Below, piece by piece: positions 26,972-35,815 of a DNA stretch of 51,509 nucleotides (positions are counted from its first letter, which is position 1; each line of letters begins with the position of its first letter). The notes beneath the pieces were generated by a model. It saw nothing but the letters and a program-made list of their open reading frames with translations. It was not told the DNA's origin and made no database searches. Where the stretch lies: the NCBI RefSeq assembly GCF_000225525.1, contig NZ_AGBF01000034.1, positions 1 through 51,509 on the forward strand, read 5' to 3'. This DNA comes from Streptomyces zinciresistens K42 (GTDB taxonomy: Bacteria; Actinomycetota; Actinomycetes; Streptomycetales; Streptomycetaceae). The position numbers were made by a program, and so were the translations under genes.

Positions 26972-27319
26972 CGGCACGGCACGGCACCCGGGCGGCCCGG
27001 GTCCGTCGGGCGGCCGGCCGGCGCGTATCCGGCGACGCGGCCGGACACCGCCGGCACGAGCAGCGCATCGGCGACGTCCTCACGGGGTACGGCGGCCGTC
27101 GCCCCTCGGCGTGATCCGCGCGCGGTGGTCGCCGCGCAGCCTGGTGGTGATCCGCGGGCCGACCGAGCACGTCTTCGCCCCGCACCGACCCGCACCGGGC
27201 CCTATCGGGCCGCGAGGCCGACGTGCCTCGAGCCCGCGGACGTACTGCCAGCCCGTGGGTGAGTCCGCGCCCCTGCACCCTCACGCGTCGCGCCGGGCCT
27301 GCCGGGTGCCGGGCACGCC
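26972..27319. other. Convergent intergenic region, nothing recognised
   Basis: The 348 bp between the convergent PAP2 and DUF4291 genes contain repeated CGGCACGG units right after the PAP2 stop (GGCACGGCACGGCACCC) and no supportable gene. No clear terminator stands out. Confidence 0.45.
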
Positions 27320-27913
27320 TCAGCGCATGAGGTGGTCCAGCGTGCCGTCCCGCACGGGGTAGGGGCGTTCGCCGGGCAACAGGCCCCGGGCGGCGTCCAG
27401 TTCACCATCGCGGACATGGGCGTGGACCGTCCGGGCCAGCGCCGTGACGTCGGTGACGGAGACGATCCACTCGTCGGCGTACAGACGCGCGGCCTCGCCG
27501 ACGAGACCGAGCTGCAACGACCGGTGGGGGAGCGGCTGGAGACGCAGGTCGCGTTCGGGGTCCCACTGCACCCGCGCGGGAGCCTCCCGCACCTGGTCCC
27601 GCCATGTGCCGCGGTCGGCGTGCAGGACCTCCGCGTAGTGCGACAGGCAGGCGCGCCGCAGCGCCCACTCGAAGCCGTCCCGCGTGATGTCGACGGCGAG
27701 GACCGTCTCCTGGTTCTCCTCGGTGCCCCAGCCGCAGCGGTACATCATCCACAGGAACGACGGCTTGACCCAGGTCATCCGGTCCCGCTTCCACTCCGCC
27801 GGAAAGCGTCCCGTCCGGGCAGCCGCCCTACCGATACCAGGTGTGTACGCCTGATAGACGGTGACCGTGGAGTCCGTGTACCGGGCTCTGATCTCGAATC
27901 GGGGTCGGGTCAT
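27320..27913 (-). CDS. DUF4291 domain-containing protein
   Basis: 197 aa. ATG 27913 starts MTRPRFEIRARYTDSTVTVY; the family pattern continues QAYTPGIGRAAARTGRF, MTWVKPSFLWMMYRCGWGT, ETVLAVDITRDGFEWAL, VQWDPERDLRLQPLPHRSLQ and LGLVGEAARLYADEW. Length matches the family (about 190-200 aa). Function is unknown; the conserved Trp/Tyr/Arg-rich core suggests a nucleic-acid- or nucleotide-related enzyme, but this is only inference. The gene stands alone beside a GC-palindrome-rich spacer. Confidence 0.88.
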   Translation of the reverse strand: MTRPRFEIRARYTDSTVTVYQAYTPGIGRAAARTGRFPAEWKRDRMTWVKPSFLWMMYRCGWGTEENQETVLAVDITRDGFEWALRRACLSHYAEVLHADRGTWRDQVREAPARVQWDPERDLRLQPLPHRSLQLGLVGEAARLYADEWIVSVTDVTALARTVHAHVRDGELDAARGLLPGERPYPVRDGTLDHLMR

Positions 27914-28109
27914 ACGACCAGGGTGATCATCCGGCGGGACGCGCGCCATCCAATATCCGCGGCGGGAGGCCGCAGGGCACGGCGGGCTGCGCCCGTGCGC
28001 GCGTGCGCGCGGCGCAGACGCTGCGGGGCGGGACCGTGCGGACGCGGTCACGCCCCTGCGCGCGAGCGCTCGGCGAGGGCGGCCGGGGACTCCCCTGCCC
28101 GGAGGGCTG

Positions 28110-28255
28110 CGCGCGCGTGGGCGCGAGGAGCGGGGACGATCGGGTTGCCGTGGACGCCGGGGATCGCCCACGCGCGCGTGGGCGCGAGACGGCGGGGCGG
28201 ACGCGCTCGTCCAGGACGCGGGATCGCCCACACGCGCGCGTGGGCGCGTGGGCGC
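28110..28255. repeat. GC palindrome repeats in the DUF4291-GNAT spacer
   Basis: GGATCGCCCAC followed by CGCGCGCGTGGGCGCG occurs at 28161 and, with one inserted dinucleotide, at 28221, exactly 60 bp apart; a partial copy (CGCGCGCGTGGGCGCGAG) starts at 28110. The 28166-28183 copy is an 18-bp perfect palindrome made of alternating CG. The rest of 27914-28420 shows no gene. Confidence 0.6.
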
Positions 28256-28420
28256 CAGGAGAGCGGGGGAAGTGGCGCGGGTACCGACGGCCCGTGCGCG
28301 TCCGAGGTCCGGGACGGCGTGTCCTGGCGGCGACGGGCAGCGATGCCTCCCCAGAGCCCGGCTGCCGGCGGCCCGGGGGCCCGGGAAGGCTGTCCTCCGC
28401 CCACGCCTAGAATCAGGATC

Positions 28421-28951
28421 ATGGCTGAAATTGTTCGACTGCGCCCCGTCCTCGAAAGGGACCTCCCCCTGTTCGAGCGGCTTCACGAGGACCCCGCGGA
28501 AGCCGGTGAGCTGGGGTTCTTCGGGCATCGCAATCCGGGGCAGCTCCGCAGGCAGTGGGCGGAGCGGGGGTTCCTGACCGCTCAGGGCGGGCGGCTCGCC
28601 ATCAGCCAGGGCGACGACGACCGGTTCGTCGGCGAGGTCCAGTGGCATCAGGTGCTCCAGGGCCCGGCCTCGCCGTGCTGGAACATCGGCATCTCGCTGC
28701 TGACGGCGGAGCGCGGCAAGGGGTACGGCAAGCGGGCTCAGCGCCTGCTCGCGCAGTACTTGTTCGCGCACACGCAGGTGAACCGGGTCGAGGCCGGTAC
28801 CGAGTCGGTGAACGTGGCCGAGCAGAAGGCGCTCGAATGGGCGGGATTCACCCGCGAGGGCGTCCTGCGGGGCGCCTGCTTCCGGGACGGTGCCTGGCGG
28901 GACATGGTCCTCTACTCCGTCCTGCGGGGCGAGATCGCCGCGGAGTCCTGA
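28421..28951 (+). CDS. GNAT family N-acetyltransferase (RimJ/RimL-like)
   Basis: 176 aa from ATG 28421. The acetyl-CoA-binding motif A is TAERGKGYGKRAQRLLAQYL (R-x-x-G-x-G/A) at residues about 95-115, followed by NRVEAGTESVNVAEQKALEW and AGFTREGVLRGA, characteristic of RimJ/RimL-type N-acetyltransferases. Its substrate could be a protein N-terminus or a small amine. It stands alone between two repeat-containing spacers. Confidence 0.88.
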   Translation: MAEIVRLRPVLERDLPLFERLHEDPAEAGELGFFGHRNPGQLRRQWAERGFLTAQGGRLAISQGDDDRFVGEVQWHQVLQGPASPCWNIGISLLTAERGKGYGKRAQRLLAQYLFAHTQVNRVEAGTESVNVAEQKALEWAGFTREGVLRGACFRDGAWRDMVLYSVLRGEIAAES

Positions 28952-29095
28952 CGCGCACGGCCGGGACACGGCCGGGGAGCGGCACCGGCGAACGGCGACG
29001 GGCCGGCCAGGCGCGCGGGAACCGCTGCCACGCCTGAGCCCGGCGTCCCCCGGGGAATCCGGTTGCCCGCGCACCGAGGATCACCGGAGACTGGC

Positions 29096-29221
29096 GTTCC
29101 CCGGCACCCCGGTCCGGATCGCGAACAGGAGCCTCGTGTGCCCGAGTTGTGTCGCACAGCGGTGCGCGGAGCGGACGATCACCCGTTCCCCGGAACCGCG
29201 GAGCAGCGGTTCACCGGAACC
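29096..29221. promoter_or_regulatory. Repeated GTTCC-N2-GGAAC palindromes upstream of the serine hydrolase
   Basis: GTTCCCCGGAAC (29185-29196) and GGTTCACCGGAACC (29208-29221) are near-identical palindromes 24 bp apart centre to centre, and a degenerate copy, GTTCCCCGGCAC, lies at 29096-29107. They sit in the 326-bp spacer before the serine hydrolase, in which I see no gene, and look like operator sites for a dimeric repressor. Confidence 0.4.
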
Positions 29222-29277
29222 GACGCCTGCGCCCACGGGCGGGACGTCCGCTCAGCCGGCCGACGCCGGACGTTCCC

Positions 29278-30714
29278 GTGAGCGGTGGTCGGGCCCGCCC
29301 CCTCCTGCTGCCCCGGAGCACACCGGCGGCCTCGGGCGTGTCGTCCCGCGCGGTCGCCGCCCTGCTGGACCGGCTGGAGGCGGGGTCCGTCGAGTGCCAC
29401 TCGCTCATGGTCGTGCACCGCGGTCATGTCGTCGCCGAAGGCTGGTGGGCGCCCTACACGGCCGACCGGCCCCACCTGCTGTACTCCCTGACGAAGTCGT
29501 TCACCTCGATCGCGGTGGGGCTCGCGATCGCCGACGGGCTGCTCACGCTGGACGACCGCGTGGTCGACGTGCTGCCCGACCGGGTGCCCGACGGCCTCCC
29601 GGAGCAGGCCGGGCGGATCACCGTCCACCATCTGCTCTCCATGACGGCCGGGCACCCGGACGACAGTCTCGCCGAGGCGTGGCGGCGCGAGCCCCGTGAC
29701 CTGGTGAAGGGCTTCCTGCGGGGGCCGTTCACCGCGCCGGAGGGGACCCGGCACACCTACGACAACTCCACCACGTACGTCCTGGCGCGGATGCTGGAGC
29801 GGGTCACCGGCCGCGGTCTGCCCGAGTTCCTCGACGAGCGCCTCTTCGGGCCGATGGGCGTCGACCACGCCGAGTGGGACCGGGTGTCCGGCGGCGCCGC
29901 GTTCGGATTCCACGGCCTGCACCTGACCACGGAGGCCGTGGCGGCGTTCGGCGAACTGCTGCTGCGCGGCGGCATGTGGGGCGACCGGCGGCTCGTCCCG
30001 CGCGCATGGGTGGAGCTGGCCACCGCGCGGCACGCGGACTGCGTTCCCTCCGGGGACGGAACGGACGACGCCGATTTCTCGTGCGGTTACGGCTACCAGT
30101 TCTGGATGTCGCGGCACGGCTACCACGGTCAGGGCGCCTTCGGCCAGCAGTGCGTGGTGGTGCCCTCGCACGCACTGGTGGTCGCGGTGACCGGCCAGTA
30201 CGACAGGCAGGCCGTGCTCGACGCCCTGTGGGAGTGCCTGCTCCCCGGACTGGGGCACACGGGGAGCTCGCGGGACGACGAGATCCTCGCCGACCGGCTC
30301 CGCGGACTGTCGCTGCACCCGGTGCGCGGCACGGCCGGTCCGGAGCGCGGTGTCGTCGCGCGGCTCGACGGCTCCGTCGCCGAGTCGGCCCTCCCCGACG
30401 GCACGACCGTCGTCGTCGAGCCCCGCGGCGCCGGGTGGTTCGTGCGGTTCACGTCGATCCCCGACGTCGTCGTGGGCCACGGCGAGTGGACGGAGAGCGC
30501 CCCGCTCGGCCGGCCCGTCGTCTCGGCCGGGGCCTGGCAGGGCGGCACGTTCGTGGCCGACCTCTATGTGATCACCACTCCGCACCGGGTCCGGCTCGTC
30601 GTCGACGCCGACACGGCGACGGCGCGGGCGACCTGGAGCACCACGCCCCTCACCGGGCCCAGCCTGGAACTGCATCTGCGGGCGCCGCTGATGACCCGGC
30701 CGGACGTCGCGTAG
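29278..30714 (+). CDS. Serine hydrolase, beta-lactamase/class C PBP family
   Basis: 478 aa from GTG 29278 (the start is uncertain; the frame is open further upstream). Class C-type motifs are SLTK (in LLYSLTKSFTSIA, nucleophile Ser near residue 75), YDN (HTYDNSTTYVLARML) and a third-box-like HGQGAFGQQ. A C-terminal beta-rich extension of about 110 residues follows. No signal peptide is visible from this start, so it may be cytoplasmic. Such proteins are esterases, peptidases or penicillin-binding-like enzymes; a beta-lactamase role is not supported. Confidence 0.88.
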   Translation: MSGGRARPLLLPRSTPAASGVSSRAVAALLDRLEAGSVECHSLMVVHRGHVVAEGWWAPYTADRPHLLYSLTKSFTSIAVGLAIADGLLTLDDRVVDVLPDRVPDGLPEQAGRITVHHLLSMTAGHPDDSLAEAWRREPRDLVKGFLRGPFTAPEGTRHTYDNSTTYVLARMLERVTGRGLPEFLDERLFGPMGVDHAEWDRVSGGAAFGFHGLHLTTEAVAAFGELLLRGGMWGDRRLVPRAWVELATARHADCVPSGDGTDDADFSCGYGYQFWMSRHGYHGQGAFGQQCVVVPSHALVVAVTGQYDRQAVLDALWECLLPGLGHTGSSRDDEILADRLRGLSLHPVRGTAGPERGVVARLDGSVAESALPDGTTVVVEPRGAGWFVRFTSIPDVVVGHGEWTESAPLGRPVVSAGAWQGGTFVADLYVITTPHRVRLVVDADTATARATWSTTPLTGPSLELHLRAPLMTRPDVA

Positions 30715-31010
30715 GAGCGACGCCGGCACCGGCATTGGCCGCCCTTCAAAGTCGCATTATCGGAATTACACCTACCACCCCCGGTCGAACTCATATGCGG
30801 GTGTACAGGGTGGCGTATTTTCCGTGCGCCGGGGCTTCGCGCGCCAGTCAAGAGCGCTGAGTGCGCCCTGCCAGCCGAAGTCCGGCCTGCGCTACCTTCG
30901 CTTCGTGGACGAAAGCGGTGCAGGGTAACACCACGCCGAATCGATGAAACGGTTTGGCGTTGCCACTGCAATCCGTCCGGGAATGCTGATTCACCGCGAT
31001 GGGGGGCCTT
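30715..31010 (+). promoter_or_regulatory. Promoter region of the lanthipeptide operon
   Basis: This 296-bp spacer is noticeably less GC-rich than its surroundings between about 30745 and 30835 and again at 30930-30995, and it has no supportable gene. It must hold the promoter of the LanKC operon. I could not identify boxes or RamR-type sites with confidence. Confidence 0.45.
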
Positions 31011-33560
31011 ATGGACATGCGCTACGAGGCGTTTTCGTATGCCGACCCGGTCTTCTACGACTCGCCCGTCCGATGGGCCACGACGGAGGAGTTCGACGCG
31101 GCCGGCGCCGCCATACCCGCCGGCTGGGCCGGTCAGTCCAAGGACGTGTGGGTCGGACGGCAGCCGGCGGGTGTGGAACTGCCCGACCAGGGCTGGAAGA
31201 TCCACGTCTCGGCGTGCATGGACAACGCCGAGGAGATCCTTTCCGTGGTCTGCGCCTACTGCTACGACAACCGCGTCGCGTTCAAGTTCCTGCGCAGCCC
31301 GGCCCTCGTACAGACCCAGAACGCGAAGTACGCGTCGCGGGGTTCGAGCGGGAAGTTCATGACGCTCTACCCCGCCGACGAGCCCGCACTGGAGCGATGT
31401 CTCGACGACCTCGACACCGCGCTCGCGGGACAGCGGGGACCGTACATCCTCAGCGATCTGCGCTGGCGCGAGGGACCGCTGTTCCTGCGCTACGGCGCCT
31501 TCGTCGAGCGGTTCTGCCGGTCGGAGAGCGGCGAGCTCGTCCTGGCCCTGCGGGAACCCTCGGGCCGGCTGCGCCCGGACGTGCGGCGCGCGGTGTTCGA
31601 GGTGCCCGACTGGGCCCCCGTACCGGCGGTGCTGGCCCAGGCGCTGGCCGACCGGGCGGGAGCCGGCGCGGACGAGCTCCGCTACTCCGTCGAGCGGGCC
31701 CTGCACTTCTCCAACGGCGGCGGCATCTACGTCGGCCGACCCGCCGGCGGGGGAGCGGAAGTGGTCCTCAAGGAGGCCCGCCCGCACGCCGGGCTCGACC
31801 AGCGCGGCGACGACGCGGTCCACCGGCTCGGCAAGGAACGCGACATCCTGCACCGGCTGGAGGGCCTGTCCGCCGTACCCGCCGCACTCGACTACTTCAC
31901 CGCCTGGGAACACCACTTCCTGGTCCAGGAGTTCATCGAGGGCGAGCCGCTCAACCGGTGGTTCGGCAGACGCTACCCACTGGTCCATCCCGACCCCGGC
32001 CAGGCGGACGTCGACCGCTACAGAACCGAGGCGCTCGCGGTCCTGGAGAGCATCGAGGAAGGTCTGCGCTCCATCCACGAGCGCGGCGTGGTCTTCGGGG
32101 ACCTCCACCCCCGCAACCTGATCGTCCGGCCCGACGGGCGGGTCTGCTTCATCGACTTCGAACTCGCCTCGCCCGCCGACGAGTTCGTCAGACCCGGACT
32201 CGGCGCCGCCGGCTTCGCCGCCCCCGCCGACCTGCACGGCTTCGCGATCGACCTGCACGCACTCGACGCCCTGCGCCTGTGGATCTTCATGCCGCTCATG
32301 CAGCTGACGTCCCTGGACCCGGACAAACGGCGGCAACTGGCCGGCGCGGCGGCGGCCCGCTTCGCCCTGCCCGGCCCGCCACCGGAGCCGCTCCCCGCGC
32401 ACGACCCGCTCGCCGCCCTGCTCAGCGGCGACCGCGCGCACTGGCCCGCCCTGCGGGACTCGATGGTCGCCGCCGTCATGGCCTGCGCCACACCCGAGCG
32501 CACCGACCGGCTCTTCCCGGGCGACCCCAGCCAGTTCACCCACGACGGACTCGGCCTCGCCTACGGCGCCGCGGGCGTCCTGTGGGCCCTGCACTGCACC
32601 GGCGCCCCCGTCGACCCCGGCCATGTCCGGTGGCTGGTGGACGCCGTGGGCCGCGAACCCCGCCGGCCGGGCCTCTACACCGGCTCACACGGCGTCGCCC
32701 TCACCCTGGACCGCCTCGGCCACCCCCGGCACGCGCACAACCTCCTCGACCATCTGCTCAAGGACCCGCCGGACACCCAGGGCAGCGACCTCGCCACCGG
32801 ACTGCCCGGCATCGGGCTCACCCTGCTGCACTTCGCCGCCTCCACGGGTGACTCCGCCCTCCACGCCGCCGCGGTGGACAGCGCCGCGCGCCTCGCCGAC
32901 CGGCTGCGGGCACCCGCCGGCGGCGACGGACCGCCGGCCGCCGCACGCACCGGACTGATGCACGGCGCCACCGGAGCGGCCCTGCTCTTCCTGCGCCTGT
33001 ACGACACCACCGGTGACCGCGACCTCCTCGACCTCGCCGAACTCGCCCTGCGCCGCGACCTGGACCGCTGCGTCCTGGCCGAGGACGGCACGCTCCAGGT
33101 CGACGACGGCAGCCGGGTGCTGCCCTACCTGGAGACCGGCAGCGCGGGCATCGCCGCCGTCCTGCACACCTACCTCGGGCACCGGCCCGACCCGGAACTG
33201 CGGCAGAGCCTGGAGCGCATCGCCGCCGCCGCCGTACCGGAGTTCATCGTCCAGCCCAGCCTCTTCAACGGACGCGCCGGACTGGTCTGGCTGCTGCACC
33301 TCCTCCAGGAGGACACCGCACGCCACGACGAGGTGATCCGGCGCCACATCCAGCGACTGGCCTGGCACCTGATCCCCTACGAGGGCCATGTGGCCTTCCC
33401 CGGCGAGCAGTTGCTGAGGCTCTCCATGGACCTGGCCACCGGTTCCGCCGGCATCCTCCTCACCCTGGGCGCGGTCTTCGACGGGACCCCGGTCCTGCCC
33501 TTCTGGCCCGGCACGCACGACGCGGCACACGCGCCGCTGTCGGACCTGCGGGCGTCCTGA
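31011..33560 (+). CDS. Class III lanthipeptide synthetase LanKC (RamC/AmfT-like)
   Basis: 849 aa from ATG 31011 (GGGGGG ribosome-binding site 4 nt upstream). N-terminal lyase domain (about 1-215) starts MDMRYEAFSYADPVFYDSP, very like RamC. The central kinase domain has ATP-site lysine K254 (VVLKEARP), catalytic-loop VVFGDLHPRNLIV with D364, and metal-binding D382 (FIDFE). The C-terminal LanC-like domain (about 520-849) has repeated G-x-x-G motifs (GLPGIGLTL, LMHGATGAALL, GSAGIAAVL) but no Cys-Cys-His zinc ligands, which separates class III from class IV. It phosphorylates, eliminates and cyclises Ser residues of the precursor encoded 94 bp downstream. Confidence 0.95.
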   Translation: MDMRYEAFSYADPVFYDSPVRWATTEEFDAAGAAIPAGWAGQSKDVWVGRQPAGVELPDQGWKIHVSACMDNAEEILSVVCAYCYDNRVAFKFLRSPALVQTQNAKYASRGSSGKFMTLYPADEPALERCLDDLDTALAGQRGPYILSDLRWREGPLFLRYGAFVERFCRSESGELVLALREPSGRLRPDVRRAVFEVPDWAPVPAVLAQALADRAGAGADELRYSVERALHFSNGGGIYVGRPAGGGAEVVLKEARPHAGLDQRGDDAVHRLGKERDILHRLEGLSAVPAALDYFTAWEHHFLVQEFIEGEPLNRWFGRRYPLVHPDPGQADVDRYRTEALAVLESIEEGLRSIHERGVVFGDLHPRNLIVRPDGRVCFIDFELASPADEFVRPGLGAAGFAAPADLHGFAIDLHALDALRLWIFMPLMQLTSLDPDKRRQLAGAAAARFALPGPPPEPLPAHDPLAALLSGDRAHWPALRDSMVAAVMACATPERTDRLFPGDPSQFTHDGLGLAYGAAGVLWALHCTGAPVDPGHVRWLVDAVGREPRRPGLYTGSHGVALTLDRLGHPRHAHNLLDHLLKDPPDTQGSDLATGLPGIGLTLLHFAASTGDSALHAAAVDSAARLADRLRAPAGGDGPPAAARTGLMHGATGAALLFLRLYDTTGDRDLLDLAELALRRDLDRCVLAEDGTLQVDDGSRVLPYLETGSAGIAAVLHTYLGHRPDPELRQSLERIAAAAVPEFIVQPSLFNGRAGLVWLLHLLQEDTARHDEVIRRHIQRLAWHLIPYEGHVAFPGEQLLRLSMDLATGSAGILLTLGAVFDGTPVLPFWPGTHDAAHAPLSDLRAS

Positions 33561-33653
33561 CCCGACGCGCCCCCCTGCGACACCGTTCGCAGCCATGAGT
33601 TTCCGGCGACCGCCGGGAAGCAGAAGCACCACCCGAAGTGACAGGAGTGCACC

Positions 33654-33779
33654 ATGTCCGTTCTCAACCTGCAGGCCCTGGAGACGCCCGAGGAGACCAC
33701 CGAGTACATGTCGGTGATCAGCTCCCTCTCCGTGGTGAACTGCACCAACAGCACCGTCAGCACCCTGCTGTGCCTCTAG
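33654..33779 (+). CDS. Class III lanthipeptide precursor (SapB/RamS-like)
   Basis: 41 aa with an AGGAG ribosome-binding site. The leader MSVLNLQALETPEE contains the LNLQALE motif, matching the conserved hydrophobic recognition motif of class III leaders. The core has two perfect SxxSxxxC motifs: S23-x2-S26-x3-C30 and S33-x2-S36-x3-C40, the same architecture as RamS, predicting two labionin or lanthionine-type rings. The tail is a single Leu after C40. Position between LanKC and two ABC transporter genes repeats the ramCSAB order. The product is likely an amphiphilic SapB-like morphogen for aerial growth. Confidence 0.93.
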   Translation: MSVLNLQALETPEETTEYMSVISSLSVVNCTNSTVSTLLCL

Positions 33780-33849
33780 CGGGCACACCCGGGGCGTGTG
33801 TGCGCTCCACCCTCCGGCGCCGGGGTGACCTGACGCCGGGATGAACAGA

Positions 33850-33882
33850 GCCGGCCCGGGCTGGGATAGAGCCCGGGCCGGC
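33850..33882 (+). terminator. Intra-operon hairpin between precursor and ABC genes
   Basis: A perfect 13-bp stem (GCCGGCCCGGGCT with its complement, loop GGGATAG) starts 71 bp after the precursor stop and 54 bp before the next start. It would act as a partial terminator or RNA 3'-end stabiliser, letting precursor mRNA exceed exporter mRNA. Confidence 0.65.
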
Positions 33883-33935
33883 GCTCATGTGCCCGGCCGC
33901 CCCGATCGCCCGTCCACCTCCCGCAGGAGCCCCGC

Positions 33936-35747
33936 ATGGGACAGGACCACCGACCACAGCCGCCGCCGGGCGGAGTGCACGGGCACGGCGGCCCGACCGC
34001 CGCCGGGCGGACCCCGGCGACACCGCGGCACGGCCCGGCGACCACCGTACTCCGCCTGTGGTGGCCCACCGCGCTGGCCCTGTCCCTCGCGGCCGGCTCG
34101 CTGGCCTCCCTGCTCCTGCCCGCCGCCGTCTCACGCGCCGTCGACCGGGCCCTCGCGGGCGGCGGCGCCGCGGGAGCCGTACCCCTGGCCGCGGTGCTCG
34201 CGCTCCTCACGGCCGCGGAGGCCGCCGCCCAGTACACCGGACCGCGCGCCACGGCCGAGAAGACGGCCCGGCTGCGCACCGACCTGGTACGGCACACCCT
34301 GGCCGCGGGACCCCACCCCGTACGGCGGACCGCGACCGGCGACCTCGTCGCCCGGCTCACCGCGGGCGCCGCCGAAGCGGGCCTGGCCGGCCAGGCGGTG
34401 GTCTACGCCGTCGCCCAACTCGCCATGGCCGCAGCGGCCGTGGCCGCCCTCGGACTGCTCGCCCCCGAACTGGCCGCGGCCTTCCTGGTCACCGCGCCGA
34501 CCGGCTGGCTGCTGCTGCGCCGCCATGTGCGCCGCACCGTCCGCCGCGGCACGGGCTACCAGAGCGCACAGGCCGACGTGGCCGCCCGGCTCCTGGACGC
34601 CCTGGCCGGCAGCCGCACCGTCGCGGCCGCCGGGACCGTCGAGCAGGAGATCGACCGCGTCCTGCGCCCGGTGCCCGAACTCTCCCTGCACGGACGCGCG
34701 TTGTGGGACAGTCAGCGCCGCGTCGCCTGGTCCACCGGCCTGCTCGCCCCCGCGACCCAGATCGCCGTCCTCGCCGTCGCCGGACAGCGGCTGGCCGCGG
34801 GCGCGCTGAGCACCGGCGAACTCGTCGCCGCACTCGGCTACACCATGCTCGGACTCGGCGGATTCGGCGCCGCCCAGAGCCTCCTGGACCTCGCCCGCGC
34901 CCGCGCGGGGCAGGCCAGGGTCTCCGAGATCCTCGCCGCCCCCCTCGCACCCGTCGGCCTGCGCGAGCTGCCGCCGGGGCCCGGACGCGTCGAGATCCGC
35001 GGGGTCACCGTACGCCGCTCCGGCCGCACCGTCCTCGACCGGCTGGACCTCGTCCTGCCCGCCGGGTCCTTGACGGCGCTGGTGGGCAGTTCCGGTTCCG
35101 GCGGATCCGTGCTGGCGGCCATCGCCGGCGGACTGCTGCTCCCGGAGCAGGGCCTCGTCCTGCTCGACGGCGTCCCCCTGGACGAGATCCACCCCGCCGG
35201 GCTGCGCACGGCCGTCTCCTACGCGTTCGCCGACCCCGCGCTGACCGGGGCCACCGTCCTCGACGCCCTCACGGCCGCCGCCCGGCCCGTCCCCGCAGCC
35301 GCGGCACGACGGGCCGCGCGCGCGGCGCAGGCGGACCCGTTCGTGCGACGCCTGCCCGCCGGATACGACACCCCCCTCGCCGACGCGCCCCTGTCGGGAG
35401 GCCAGCGCCAGCGGCTCGGACTCGCCCGCGCGCTGGCCCGCGACTGCCGGCTGCTCGTCCTCGACGACGCCACCTCCAGTCTCGACACCGCCACCGAGGC
35501 GTCCGTCCAGCGGGCCATGGACCTCTCCCACGGCACCCGCACCCGCCTGGTCGTGACCCACCGCACCTCCACCGCGGCCAGGGCGGACGCGGTCGCCTGG
35601 CTGGATCGGGGACGCGTCCGGGCCGTGGCCCCCCACCGCGAACTGTGGCGGATCCCCGCCTACCGCCGCCTCTTCACCGGCACGGGGGAGAGCACGCGGA
35701 CGGCGCCGGCGCACGAACCCGTACGCCGGGACGCGCACCCCGGATGA
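33936..35747 (+). CDS. ABC exporter subunit, RamA-like, with degenerate nucleotide site
   Basis: 603 aa: membrane domain (about 35-330) fused to an NBD (about 350-590). Walker A reads GSSGSGGS with Gly390 where Lys is required, the Q-loop Gln is replaced (YAFADPAL), and the Walker B catalytic Glu is Asp511 (LVLDDATSSLD). The signature LSGGQRQRLGLARAL and H-loop His (VVTHRTS) are intact. This is the degenerate half of a heterodimeric ABC exporter, paired with the next gene. The likely cargo is the modified lanthipeptide. Its stop overlaps a possible ATG of the next frame at 35744. Confidence 0.92.
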   Translation: MGQDHRPQPPPGGVHGHGGPTAAGRTPATPRHGPATTVLRLWWPTALALSLAAGSLASLLLPAAVSRAVDRALAGGGAAGAVPLAAVLALLTAAEAAAQYTGPRATAEKTARLRTDLVRHTLAAGPHPVRRTATGDLVARLTAGAAEAGLAGQAVVYAVAQLAMAAAAVAALGLLAPELAAAFLVTAPTGWLLLRRHVRRTVRRGTGYQSAQADVAARLLDALAGSRTVAAAGTVEQEIDRVLRPVPELSLHGRALWDSQRRVAWSTGLLAPATQIAVLAVAGQRLAAGALSTGELVAALGYTMLGLGGFGAAQSLLDLARARAGQARVSEILAAPLAPVGLRELPPGPGRVEIRGVTVRRSGRTVLDRLDLVLPAGSLTALVGSSGSGGSVLAAIAGGLLLPEQGLVLLDGVPLDEIHPAGLRTAVSYAFADPALTGATVLDALTAAARPVPAAAARRAARAAQADPFVRRLPAGYDTPLADAPLSGGQRQRLGLARALARDCRLLVLDDATSSLDTATEASVQRAMDLSHGTRTRLVVTHRTSTAARADAVAWLDRGRVRAVAPHRELWRIPAYRRLFTGTGESTRTAPAHEPVRRDAHPG

Positions 35748-35800
35748 CTCCAACGACTCCAACGACTCCAACGACTCCAACGACTCCGACGACTCGGACG
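35747..35800 (+). repeat. 9-bp tandem repeat at the ABC gene junction
   Basis: Four exact copies of ACTCCAACG (35747-35782) are followed by two degenerate copies, ACTCCGACG and ACTCGGACG. The array is in frame with the downstream ABC gene and would encode (Thr-Pro-Thr)n if translation began at ATG 35744, which overlaps the upstream stop as ATGA. Confidence 0.9.
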
Positions 35801-35815
35801 AAAGGACAGGCACGC

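Noticed and set aside
29278..30714. Beta-lactamase resistance gene
   Set aside because: It has the SxxK and YxN motifs of the wide serine hydrolase family, but no signal peptide is visible and the C-terminal extension is not found in class C beta-lactamases.
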